A stretch of 64,000 nt of DNA from Acidobacteriaceae bacterium (GTDB lineage Bacteria > Acidobacteriota > Terriglobia > Terriglobales > Acidobacteriaceae). The DNA lies in assembly GCA_903642225.1 (NCBI GenBank), contig CAHJWI010000016.1:1-64000 (forward strand). Direction: 5' to 3'. The notes beneath the pieces were generated by a model. That model made no database searches. It was not told the origin of the DNA and saw only the letters and a program-made list of their open reading frames with translations. This document shows positions 53,904 to 62,658 of this stretch, one piece after another. Position numbers and translations under genes: made by a program. Position 1 is the stretch's first letter. Every line of letters starts with the position of its first letter.

Positions 53904-54931
53904 ATCCTTTTTCCTACGAACGCGCCCAGCAACCCGACGCAGCGATTCACGCTATTGCAAGCAATCAACATGCAAAGTTTCTCGGTGGCGGCACCAACCT
54001 CATCGACTTGATGAAGGATGATGTCGAGCATCCATCCACGCTTGTCGATATTACGCGCCTGCAGACGCTCGCAACTGTGAACCCGGTAGATGGTGGTCTG
54101 CTCACCGGTGCCCTGGTCCGCAACAGCGACCTCGCCAACACGACGGAAGTTCGCACAAGATATCCGTTGCTGAGCCAGGCACTTCTCAGTGGTGCCTCTG
54201 CACAACTCAGAAACTTGGCAACGACGGGCGGCAACCTCATGCAGCGTACCCGCTGCTACTACTTCATGGATCCTTCGTACGCCGCCTGCAACAAGCGCGC
54301 ACCCGGTTCAGGGTGCTCTGCGGTAAACGGCTACAACCGGATCCACGCTGTCCTCGGGCAGACAGACAATGGACCTGCGGACGCTCATACCTGTATTGCA
54401 ACAAACCCCTCTGACATGAACGTGGCCATGGCTGCACTTCAAGCAGTGGTCGAGATTAGCGGACCAAAGGGCAAGCGGAGCATGCCGGTGCGCGACTTTC
54501 ACCGCCTCGTCGGCAACACGCCGCATCTCGACACGAACTTGAAGGCTGACGAACTAATCACCGGCGCTTTCCTCCCCGCCAAAGCTGCGGTCTTTGCGCC
54601 CCATAGCTATTACCTGAAGGCACGCGATCGACAAAGCTATGCCTTTGCAAATGTGTCCGTTGCGGCAGGCCTCGAACTTGAGGGCGGTAGCATCCGGTCC
54701 ATCGCTTTTGCGATGGGTGGCGTCTGCCACAAGCCTTGGACCAGCGAAGAAGCGGAACACGTCATGATCGGCAAGCAAGCAACGGCGGAGACGTTTAAGC
54801 ACGCGGCCGAGGTTGCTACTCGCGGCGCAAAGGGTTACGAAAACAACGCCTTCAAAATCGAGCTTTCCAAGAACTGCATCGTACGTGCGTTCACGCTCGC
54901 GGCACAAGGCACAGGAACAGCCTCGGCCTAG
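53900..54931 (+). CDS. paoB: Aldehyde oxidoreductase FAD subunit (PaoB type)
   Basis: 343 aa from ATG 53900, overlapping paoA. The FAD-binding region has FLGGGTNLIDLMKDDV and RNLATTGGNLMQRTRC. A cysteine-rich stretch (TRCYYF, AACNKR, GSGCSA and HTCIA) is the mark of PaoB-like subunits that carry an extra [4Fe-4S] cluster. The C-terminal domain is of the CO dehydrogenase flavoprotein type. It passes electrons between the iron-sulfur and flavin sites. The next gene begins 19 bp on. Confidence 0.92.
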   Translation: MNPFSYERAQQPDAAIHAIASNQHAKFLGGGTNLIDLMKDDVEHPSTLVDITRLQTLATVNPVDGGLLTGALVRNSDLANTTEVRTRYPLLSQALLSGASAQLRNLATTGGNLMQRTRCYYFMDPSYAACNKRAPGSGCSAVNGYNRIHAVLGQTDNGPADAHTCIATNPSDMNVAMAALQAVVEISGPKGKRSMPVRDFHRLVGNTPHLDTNLKADELITGAFLPAKAAVFAPHSYYLKARDRQSYAFANVSVAAGLELEGGSIRSIAFAMGGVCHKPWTSEEAEHVMIGKQATAETFKHAAEVATRGAKGYENNAFKIELSKNCIVRAFTLAAQGTGTASA

Positions 54932-54950
54932 CGCCTTGAGAGGAATTACC

Positions 54951-57179
54951 ATGCTCCAGCAGGAAGAAAAACCCACCGGCAACGGTAAGGAACTGCCTTA
55001 TCGCTATGATGGCAAGCTCAAGGTCATGGGCAAGGCGACGTATGCTGCCGAATTTCCGGTTAAAGACGTGCTCCACGCCTGGATGGTTCTTTCCACCATC
55101 CCCTCTGGTGAGGTGGTGTCGATGGACACTACCCTCGCGGATCGTAGCTCTGGGGTCGTCAAAATTCTGACACCGTTCAATGCTCCGAAGCTTCCCGGGA
55201 TCAAGCCGCAACCTCCGGCCATCCGCAAACTCTCTCTGCTCCAGGATCGCATCGTGTACTACAACTGCGAACCCATTGGTCTTGTGGTGGCAAAGTCTCT
55301 GGACGAAGCCCGTTACGCCGCTTCTCTCATAAAGATCAAGTACAACACCACTCCAGGCAAACTGAGCTTCGACAAGCGACTTGACCAGAAGCGCCCGCCC
55401 AAACAGGGCAATGCACCGCCAAAAGAAGATCACGGCGAAGAGACAGAAGCATGGGCCAAGGCCACCACCGTTCTCGAACAGACCTACACGACGCCTCTTC
55501 ACAACCACAATCCGCTTGAACCACACGCTACGATCGCGATGTGGGAAGGCGAGAACTTGACCGTGTACGACGCTACACAGTACGTCAGTGGTGTACGTCA
55601 GTCACTCGCCAAGCATTTTGCCCTGCCGCTCGACAATGTCCGCTGCATCGATCCATACGTCGGCGGCGGCTTCGGTTCGAAGGGTTCCATGTGGTCGCAT
55701 GTCGTTCTAGCCGCGATGGCCGCGAAAGTTACTGGCCAGCCGGTTAAACTTGTGCTCGATCGCACCCAGATGTTTGGACCGGTTGGTGGTCGTCCAGCCA
55801 CTACTCAGCACATAAAACTGGGTACAGACGCCACCGGCAAGCTTGTAGCGATGCGCCACAATGTTATCGAGCCTGCTTCGGTCATGGAAGACTTCATCGA
55901 GCCCTCCGCTCAGCAAACGAGCATGCTTTACGAATGCAAGCAGATTGCCATCGACACAGAACTAGTCGACATGAACATCGGCGTACAGACATTCATGCGC
56001 GCGCCAGGTGAGGCCACAGGCACTGCCGCACTTGAAACTGCAATGGACGAACTCGCGCTTAAACTCGGTATGGACCCTCTCGAGCTGCGCCTCAAAAACT
56101 ACGCAGAAAAGGATCCGGGCGAACAGAAAGAGTTCACTTCAAAGCACCTGCGAGAAGCTTATAAAGACGCTGCCGACCGCTTTGAGTGGTCGACACGCCC
56201 CCGCACTCCCGGAACCAAGACGGAGGGGAACAAGCTTGTTGGATACGGCATGGCAACGGCGACCTACCCCGCCAATCGCTCTGCCGCCATGGCTGCCATC
56301 AAGCTGCTGCCGAATGGGCGTATCGCGATATCCTCAGGTACCCAGGACCTCGGAACCGGCACGTACACCATCATGGCCCAAACGGTCGAGCAGGAGACCG
56401 GCATTCCGTGGCAGATGGTCGATGTCAAGCTTGGCGATAGTTCCCTGCCCAAGGCGCCGGTCTCCGGCGGCTCTCAGTCTGCGGCTTCCGTCATGCCAGC
56501 CATCCAGGACGCCTGCAAGCAACTCCAGCTGAAGCTTGCAACTCTGGCCATCACCGATTCCACCTCTCCCTTCTTCAACGCAGCCTCCGACGACGTCTTG
56601 CTTAGCAATGGTGAGCTTCGGTCCAAGTCAAACCCTTCCAAGATCGAGCCGCTGTCTGCTTCCATCACCCGCAACAAGGGTGCCGCTATTGAGGAAAAGG
56701 GTTCCGGTGAACCCAGCCAGGAAGCCGAGCGTGCTCTCTCCGCCCATTCCTGGGGTGCCATCTTCACAGAGGTTGCGGTCGACAAGACCACATGGATGGT
56801 TGAAGTCCGTCGCGTCGTCGCTACCTATGACATCGGCCTGCTGCTGAACCAGAAAACCGGCAAAAGCCAGCTTGAAGGTGGCATTGTCTGGGGAATCTCA
56901 CTTGCACTCGAGGAGGACTCGCACCTCGACAATGTCTACGGTCGCGTTGTGAACAACAACCTTGGTGAATACCACGTCCCCGTCAACGCAGACGTGCAAT
57001 CCATCGAAGTCAACGTCGTCGGTATACCTGATCTAAAATTCAACCCGCAAGGTGCGCGTGGCATTGGCGAAATCGGAATTACCGGTATCGCTGCGGCAAT
57101 TAACAACGCGGTCTTCAACGCCACCGGCAAGCGCGTCCGCAGCTTTCCCATTACGCCCGACAAACTTCAGGCAGCCTAA
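54951..57179 (+). CDS. paoC: Aldehyde oxidoreductase molybdenum subunit (PaoC type)
   Basis: 742 aa from ATG 54951 with GAGAGGA upstream; the longer upstream frame lacks a domain. The molybdopterin-cytosine-dinucleotide-binding motifs are GGGFGSKGSMWSH and MRAPGEATGT, with ISSGTQDLGTGTY later. The base Glu lies in GARGIGEIGITG near the C-terminus. Family members oxidise aromatic and other aldehydes to acids in the periplasm. It has no signal of its own, consistent with co-export with the Tat-tagged PaoA. No maturation factor (PaoD/XdhC type) is visible within this window. Confidence 0.93.
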   Translation: MLQQEEKPTGNGKELPYRYDGKLKVMGKATYAAEFPVKDVLHAWMVLSTIPSGEVVSMDTTLADRSSGVVKILTPFNAPKLPGIKPQPPAIRKLSLLQDRIVYYNCEPIGLVVAKSLDEARYAASLIKIKYNTTPGKLSFDKRLDQKRPPKQGNAPPKEDHGEETEAWAKATTVLEQTYTTPLHNHNPLEPHATIAMWEGENLTVYDATQYVSGVRQSLAKHFALPLDNVRCIDPYVGGGFGSKGSMWSHVVLAAMAAKVTGQPVKLVLDRTQMFGPVGGRPATTQHIKLGTDATGKLVAMRHNVIEPASVMEDFIEPSAQQTSMLYECKQIAIDTELVDMNIGVQTFMRAPGEATGTAALETAMDELALKLGMDPLELRLKNYAEKDPGEQKEFTSKHLREAYKDAADRFEWSTRPRTPGTKTEGNKLVGYGMATATYPANRSAAMAAIKLLPNGRIAISSGTQDLGTGTYTIMAQTVEQETGIPWQMVDVKLGDSSLPKAPVSGGSQSAASVMPAIQDACKQLQLKLATLAITDSTSPFFNAASDDVLLSNGELRSKSNPSKIEPLSASITRNKGAAIEEKGSGEPSQEAERALSAHSWGAIFTEVAVDKTTWMVEVRRVVATYDIGLLLNQKTGKSQLEGGIVWGISLALEEDSHLDNVYGRVVNNNLGEYHVPVNADVQSIEVNVVGIPDLKFNPQGARGIGEIGITGIAAAINNAVFNATGKRVRSFPITPDKLQAA

Positions 57180-57252
57180 GTTCGCTGCACCAGAATAAGT
57201 GCACCGCGCGCGATACAGGAAGGCGAACGCCATGCGAAGATAGACCACACGC

Positions 57253-59727
57253 ATGTCGTCGCCTGACCTACTTCCGCTTCTGCAAGACACCTTCGGCTTT
57301 CAGGCTTTTCGCACCAATCAGCAGGCGGTGTGCGAAGCGTCTGCCTCAGGCGCGGACGTGCTGCTCGTCATGCCTACCGGCGCCGGCAAATCTCTCTGCT
57401 ACCAGCTTCCGGCGCTCGCTCGCGGCGGCACTGCCCTCGTTATTTCCCCGCTGATCGCCCTGATGGACGACCAGGCGCAAAAGCTTACCGCTCTCAATCT
57501 GCGAGTCGGCCGCATTCACTCAGGCCTTGACCGTGACCGCTCCCGCCAGGTCTGCCGCGACTTCCTCGACGGCAAGCTCCAGTTCCTGTTCATCGCGCCC
57601 GAGCGGCTCAAGGTGCCCGGCTTCGTCGACATGCTACGCAAGGGTAAACTTGCCCTCATCGCCGTTGACGAAGCTCACTGCATCTCCCAATGGGGGCACG
57701 ACTTCCGTCCCGACTATCGCAACCTCGCACGCCACATCCAATCGCTCCGCCCCACACCTGTCATCGCTCTTACCGCCACCGCCACGCCGCAGGTTCAAAG
57801 AGACATCGTTGCCGAGCTGAACCTTACCCAGGCAAAACTCTTCATCCATGGCTTCCGCCGAACCAACCTCGCTGTTGAAGTCGTTGAAGTCAGCAAGCCC
57901 CGCCGCAAGGACATGGCGCTCAAGCTTCTTGCCAACGCAAGCGCACGCCCGGCGATCGTCTATGCCCCATCCCGCAAGGACGCGGAAGAGCTCGCCGCCG
58001 AACTCAACCGCCACTTCCCCACCTCCGCCTACCACGCCGGCCTCCCGCCCTCCACCCGCGAGTCCGTCCAGCACAACTTCATCACCGGCAAGCTGCAAGC
58101 TGTCGTCGCCACCGTTGCATTCGGCATGGGCATCGACAAGGCAGACGTCCGCACCGTCCTCCATGCCGCCATGCCGTCCAGCGTCGAGAGCTACTACCAG
58201 GAGATCGGCCGCGCCGGCCGCGATGGCCTGCCTTCCCGCGCCGTCCTGCTCTACAGCTACCAGGACCGCCGCATGCACGACTTCTTTCTCGAGCGTGATT
58301 ACCCGCCCGCCGACACCCTTAGCCGCATTGCCACCAGGCTTGGCCCGGAACCCGTCCACGCCGACGACCTGCGCATCGCCCTCAAGCTCGACTACGACAC
58401 CTTCGCCCCCGCTCTCGACAAGCTCCTCGCCCAGGGCGCGGCAGAAATCGACATGGCCGGCAACGTGACCGCCCTCGGCAAGCAGCGCCAGCAGTGGCGC
58501 GCCGGGTACGAGGCGCAGGTCAACTTCCGTCGTGCTCAGATTGACAGCATGATGCACTTCGCCTCAGGCGCGGAGTGCCGCATGGCCGCCCTCATCCGCC
58601 ACTTCGGTGACCGCAGCGATAGCGCCACCACCTGCGGCATCTGCGATTTCTGTGCCCCCCACGGCGCTGTCGCCCAGCCTTTTCGCGACCCCACAAACCC
58701 GGAGGAGCGCGAGATGCGCCGCATCTTGCGGGAACTCGCGAACTCACCGAGTCGCTCCACGGGAAAGCTCTACACCGAGCTTTACCCCAAAAACCAGATC
58801 GATCGCAAAGAGCTCGACGCGCTCCTCGACGCCCTCTCCCGCGCCGGCTACATCTCCATTGACTCCTCGACCTTCACCAACCCCGAAGGTCGCGACATCG
58901 CCTATCGCAAGGCCTCCATTACCGCCGAAGGCCGCGAAGTGGAAGAGGGCGCACCCCTCCTGCACGTCCAACTCCGCGACACTGAACTTGCCAACAGCGG
59001 TCGCCCCAGCCGTGACCGCTCCGCCGAGGGCACAAAGCGGAAGGAAAAGAAGCAAATCGAAGAGGACCTCCAGCCCCTCTCTGCCCATCAGAAAGAAACC
59101 GAGGCCGCCCTCAAGGCTTGGCGTCGCGAAGTCGCCGCAGACCTTAAACAACCGGCATTCTGCATCTTTTCAGACCGCGTCCTGCACGCGATCGTCCGAG
59201 ACGAACCGGCGACCGAAGCCGACTTGCTTCAGATCAACGGAGTCGGCAAAGTCAAAGTAGAAAAGTGGGGTGCTGCCGTCCTCGCCGCCCTGCGCACACC
59301 GCAATCCTTCACGGAACCGACACGTCCAGCCGCTCCCTCCGGGCCACGCAGCGAACTCCGTGAAGACTTCATCACCCAGGCCGCTGCAAAGCCCATTTCC
59401 CCGCACGAAACCACCGCCTTGCCCGGCGCTTCAAAGCCGGATCTGGAACACGCCCTCAAAGTCTGGCGCATGCGCGAAGCGGCCAAACTCAAGGTCGCCC
59501 CGTTCGTGCTTCTGCTCGATCCCACCATCCGCAACATCGTCGAAGCCCTGCCCGCAACCCCCGCCGCCCTCGCCCGCGTTCGAGGCGTCGCGCAGGAGGT
59601 CGCATCCGAGTACGGCAATGCCATCTGCGAGGTAGTCCAGCAGCACGCAGGCAGCCCACACGTGCAGCGCGCCGCAAGCCAGACACCGGTATTGCAGTGG
59701 CCCGAAACCTCCCACAATCCCGTATAG
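57253..59727 (+). CDS. recQ: ATP-dependent DNA helicase RecQ with two HRDC domains
   Basis: 824 aa. Walker A is MPTGAGKSLCYQLP, Walker B/DEAH is AVDEAHCISQWGHDFRPDY, and motif VI is YYQEIGRAGRDG. The RQC zinc site has CRMAALIRHFGD and TTCGICDFC, followed by a winged-helix region. The C-terminus has two HRDC-type domains (ALKAWRREVAADLKQPAF and ALKVWRMREAAKLKVAPF), giving a longer protein than the about 610-aa E. coli RecQ. It unwinds 3'-to-5' in recombination repair. The basic/acidic linker before the first HRDC is disordered. Confidence 0.95.
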   Translation: MSSPDLLPLLQDTFGFQAFRTNQQAVCEASASGADVLLVMPTGAGKSLCYQLPALARGGTALVISPLIALMDDQAQKLTALNLRVGRIHSGLDRDRSRQVCRDFLDGKLQFLFIAPERLKVPGFVDMLRKGKLALIAVDEAHCISQWGHDFRPDYRNLARHIQSLRPTPVIALTATATPQVQRDIVAELNLTQAKLFIHGFRRTNLAVEVVEVSKPRRKDMALKLLANASARPAIVYAPSRKDAEELAAELNRHFPTSAYHAGLPPSTRESVQHNFITGKLQAVVATVAFGMGIDKADVRTVLHAAMPSSVESYYQEIGRAGRDGLPSRAVLLYSYQDRRMHDFFLERDYPPADTLSRIATRLGPEPVHADDLRIALKLDYDTFAPALDKLLAQGAAEIDMAGNVTALGKQRQQWRAGYEAQVNFRRAQIDSMMHFASGAECRMAALIRHFGDRSDSATTCGICDFCAPHGAVAQPFRDPTNPEEREMRRILRELANSPSRSTGKLYTELYPKNQIDRKELDALLDALSRAGYISIDSSTFTNPEGRDIAYRKASITAEGREVEEGAPLLHVQLRDTELANSGRPSRDRSAEGTKRKEKKQIEEDLQPLSAHQKETEAALKAWRREVAADLKQPAFCIFSDRVLHAIVRDEPATEADLLQINGVGKVKVEKWGAAVLAALRTPQSFTEPTRPAAPSGPRSELREDFITQAAAKPISPHETTALPGASKPDLEHALKVWRMREAAKLKVAPFVLLLDPTIRNIVEALPATPAALARVRGVAQEVASEYGNAICEVVQQHAGSPHVQRAASQTPVLQWPETSHNPV

Positions 59728-59807
59728 AAACGCGATAGACTAGATATCCCGAGTGGATTCCCCTCCGCGCGCCGCCCCGCGCCCTACGAAACCCAAGGAG
59801 AACAGCG

Positions 59808-60824
59808 ATGGCAGACATCACCAGCACCAACGGTTCCAGCAACGGCAGCAGCCTCCGCCTGAAAACAGGCTTGGCAGAGATGCTCAAAGGTGGCGTCATC
59901 ATGGACGTCATGAGCGTCGAACAAGCCCGTATCGCAGAAGAAGCCGGCGCTGTCGCTGTTATGGCGCTTGAGCGTGTGCCCGCCATGATCCGCGCCACCG
60001 GCGGTGTTGCCCGCATGTGCAATCCAAAGCTCATCAAGGACATCATCGCCGTCTCGTCCATCCCCGTCATGGCAAAGGCCCGCATCGGCCATTTCGTCGA
60101 AGCCCAGGTCCTCGAGTCTCTTGGTGTCGACTTCATCGACGAGTCCGAAGTCTTGACCCCGGCCGACGAGAAATACCACATTGACAAACACAGGTTCACC
60201 ACGCCCTTCGTCTGTGGCGCCAAGAACCTGGGCGAAGCCCTTCGTCGAGTTGCGGAAGGTGCTGCCATGATCCGCACCAAAGGCGAGCCCGGCACCGGCG
60301 ACGTAGTCCATGCCGTCCAGCATATGCGCACCATCACTTCTGAAATTAAGGCCCTCACGGTGCTTGGAGAAGAGGAACTCTACACCGCCGCCAAGAATCT
60401 CCAGGCTCCTTACGAGCTCGTTCGCATGGTCGCGAAAGCCGGTAAGCTTCCTGTTCCCAACTTCTCCGCCGGCGGCATCGCCACGCCGGCTGACGCGGCT
60501 CTCATGATGCAGCTCGGCGCAGAGACCGTCTTCGTCGGCTCAGGCATCTTTATGAAGGACGGTGCACAGCCGCTTGACGTAGAGGTCTGGACCAAGATGG
60601 ACGCAAATATAGGCCTGTGCACGACCGGCGACATCGGCCAGCATCGCAATCCGGAAGAGCGCGCTGAGGGTGTTTCCCGCGCGAAGGCTATTGTCCTCGC
60701 CACCCTCCACTACAGTGATCCGAAAATCATCGCCGAGGCCTCTGAAGGCATGCTCGGCAGTATGAAGGGCCTCGCTGCCGCTGCCATCGAGGAATCGCAA
60801 CGCATGCAGACCCGCGGCTGGTAG
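59808..60824 (+). CDS. pdxS: Pyridoxal 5'-phosphate synthase, lyase subunit, with an insertion
   Basis: 338 aa, about 40 longer than usual. AAGGAG lies just before the ATG. The catalytic residues are present: Asp in GGVIMDVMS, Lys in [10 protein letters not shown], and Lys in [11 protein letters not shown]. After the phosphate-binding FVGSGIF, about 30 extra residues (from [13 protein letters not shown] to GQHRNPEER) come before the usual [12 protein letters not shown] helix. PdxS joins ribose 5-phosphate, glyceraldehyde 3-phosphate and ammonia from PdxT to make PLP. pdxT follows 124 bp on, behind a hairpin, so the pair is kept together. Confidence 0.93.
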   Translation: MADITSTNGSSNGSSLRLKTGLAEMLKGGVIMDVMSVEQARIAEEAGAVAVMALERVPAMIRATGGVARMCNPKLIKDIIAVSSIPVMAKARIGHFVEAQVLESLGVDFIDESEVLTPADEKYHIDKHRFTTPFVCGAKNLGEALRRVAEGAAMIRTKGEPGTGDVVHAVQHMRTITSEIKALTVLGEEELYTAAKNLQAPYELVRMVAKAGKLPVPNFSAGGIATPADAALMMQLGAETVFVGSGIFMKDGAQPLDVEVWTKMDANIGLCTTGDIGQHRNPEERAEGVSRAKAIVLATLHYSDPKIIAEASEGMLGSMKGLAAAAIEESQRMQTRGW

Positions 60825-60848
60825 CTCTTCACACCACCAGAAACCGAA

Positions 60849-60872
60849 AAGGCCGCGAGCAATCGCGGCCTT
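60849..60872. terminator. Hairpin after pdxS
   Basis: A 10-bp perfect GC-rich stem (AAGGCCGCGA paired with its complement) with a GCAA loop starts 24 bp after the pdxS stop. The T-run is short. It could attenuate transcription into pdxT instead of ending it fully. Confidence 0.65.
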
Positions 60873-60948
60873 CCTGTCTCAAACGATAAACGCTTCTCAG
60901 CCAATCACTTGAGCGCTCTACTTCGCCTCTGCGGACTAAAATGGGGGC

Positions 60949-61560
60949 ATGGGTGCTGGTCCAGACAAGCTCGAGACGCCGTCGCCTCTGATTGGTGTTC
61001 TCGCCCTCCAGGGCGCATTTGAGGCCCACGCCACACGCCTTCGCGAACTCGATGCACGCACCCTCCTCGTTCGCACCCCCTCTCAATTGAGCGACATCGA
61101 CGCACTCGTCATCCCCGGCGGCGAGTCCACAACCTTCCTCAAACACCTTGACCGCGGCGGCTTCTTCGACCTTCTAAAAACCTTCGTCGAACAGAAGCCC
61201 ACCTTCGGTACGTGCGCCGGTGCCATACTTCTCGCCGCAAATGTCGTCCATCCGCATCAGCAATCTCTCGCCGCGCTCGACATAACGATCGAACGCAACT
61301 TCTATGGCCGCCAGAACGACTCCCGCATCCTTCAAACACCCACTACCCTGCCCGGCGGCCCACTTGAAACGGTCTACATCCGTGCCCCGCGCATCACCCT
61401 CACCGGTCCGGGTGTCGAAACTTTGGCCACCCGCGACGGAGACGCGACCCTCGTCCGCCAGGGCCACCTCCTCGCGGCAACCTTTCACCCAGAACTCTCC
61501 CCAGACACGCGCGTGCACAAACTCTTTCTGCAGATGGTGCGGGATGCTTCCACAACCTGA
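60949..61560 (+). CDS. pdxT: Pyridoxal 5'-phosphate synthase, glutaminase subunit
   Basis: 203 aa, class I glutamine amidotransferase. The family markers are GVLALQGAFEAHATRL, IPGGEST, the nucleophile Cys in FGTCAGAILLA, and the His-Glu pair in TFHPELSPD. It releases ammonia from glutamine and channels it to PdxS. The protein is about 10 residues longer at the N-terminus than most. ATG 60949 is the only good start in frame. The 261 bp between its stop and the cytochrome oxidase gene shows no clear gene. Confidence 0.94.
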   Translation: MGAGPDKLETPSPLIGVLALQGAFEAHATRLRELDARTLLVRTPSQLSDIDALVIPGGESTTFLKHLDRGGFFDLLKTFVEQKPTFGTCAGAILLAANVVHPHQQSLAALDITIERNFYGRQNDSRILQTPTTLPGGPLETVYIRAPRITLTGPGVETLATRDGDATLVRQGHLLAATFHPELSPDTRVHKLFLQMVRDASTT

Positions 61561-61821
61561 AAAGCCGGGAGTTCCCGCCAGTGTGCAGCGGTGCATCCCT
61601 GTTGCACGATTGCTGTGTGTCGCGGGTCAGGTTGAGACGCTGGCGTATGCGTTGCAGCAAGTTCAAAACGGCATGTCCGTCGTCCTGCAACTCACACCGC
61701 AGCACCTCGGCAGGCAAAAGTCACGGCTGCTCGCGCTCTCTAGGGACGAAACCGCAGCACCCTCCCTGCGCCGCGCCGCGACAACCGTCGCTGCCTGCTG
61801 GATCGGGAGCATCCATCGCCA

Positions 61822-62658
61822 GTGCGCGCCCCCGCAGCCGGACTTCTACGCGGCCAGCAACCCGCCGCGGCCGCAACCATGATGCTCCTTGCCTTTTTGG
61901 GGCAAGCCACCCAGGCACGCGCATCCTGGTGGATGCCACCCAATGCCTCCCTCCATGGCACCGCGCTTGACCACCAACTCATCATCAATCTTTGGATTTT
62001 GTTCGGCCTCTTCATGCTTGCCCACATTCTCCTGTTCGCAGGCATCCTGCTTCAAGCCAGACAGCAGCCGCAACCGCTGGCACATAGCCGGTGGCGCTTC
62101 GAACTCGCACCTTTGGCTGCCATTGCCATCCTTTTCTTCTCGCTCGCCATCTGGTCCGCACACCTCTGGGCCTCTCAGCGCTACACAGGCACCGATCCCG
62201 CAGCCATGCAGGTGGAAGTCGTGGGCATGCAATTCGCCTGGTACTTCCGTTACCCCGGCGCAGACGCCGCGTTCGGCATAACCCGGCCCACTCTCATCAG
62301 CGCCGCAGAAGGCAATCCTCTCGGCATCGACACCGCGGATGAGCGCGGTCGCGATGACTTCGTCCGTTCCCAACTGGTGCTGCCCGCAGGTCGCGAGGTA
62401 AACCTCCGTCTCCGCGCGCTCGACGTGATCCACGGCTTCGCCATCCCGGCCATGCGGGTCAAGCAGAACGCCATCCCCGGCCAGACCTTCAACATCCATT
62501 TCACGCCCACCGTCCCTGGTGACTACAGCATCCTCTGCACCCAGGTCTGTGGCCTCGGTCACGCGCACATGCAGGCTGTCGTCCGCATCCTGCCATCCGC
62601 AGACTTCGCTGTCTGGCTGAAACAGCAGAAAGCACCACCAGCAGAGGGTCAGCCATGA
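61822..62658 (+). CDS. ctaC: Cytochrome c oxidase subunit II
   Basis: 278 aa; start GTG 61822 is used, with ATG 61879 as a possible alternative. There is a signal peptide, then two membrane helices (LIINLWILFGLFMLAHILLF and FELAPLAAIAILFFSLAIWS). The periplasmic cupredoxin domain has the CuA site CTQVCGLGHAHM with both Cys, His and Met; QFAWYFRYPG is the aromatic patch for electron entry. No haem c domain is attached. It accepts electrons from cytochrome c and overlaps the subunit I gene by ATGA. Confidence 0.92.
   Translation: MRAPAAGLLRGQQPAAAATMMLLAFLGQATQARASWWMPPNASLHGTALDHQLIINLWILFGLFMLAHILLFAGILLQARQQPQPLAHSRWRFELAPLAAIAILFFSLAIWSAHLWASQRYTGTDPAAMQVEVVGMQFAWYFRYPGADAAFGITRPTLISAAEGNPLGIDTADERGRDDFVRSQLVLPAGREVNLRLRALDVIHGFAIPAMRVKQNAIPGQTFNIHFTPTVPGDYSILCTQVCGLGHAHMQAVVRILPSADFAVWLKQQKAPPAEGQP

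Noticed and set aside
57634..58557. A 307-codon leftward frame inside recQ.
   Set aside because: It is antisense to conserved helicase motifs, a usual effect of GC-rich codon use.
61544..61882. A 112-codon forward frame starting MLPQPEKPGV between pdxT and ctaC.
   Set aside because: It overlaps both neighbours, has no good ribosome site and matches no domain that I can see.
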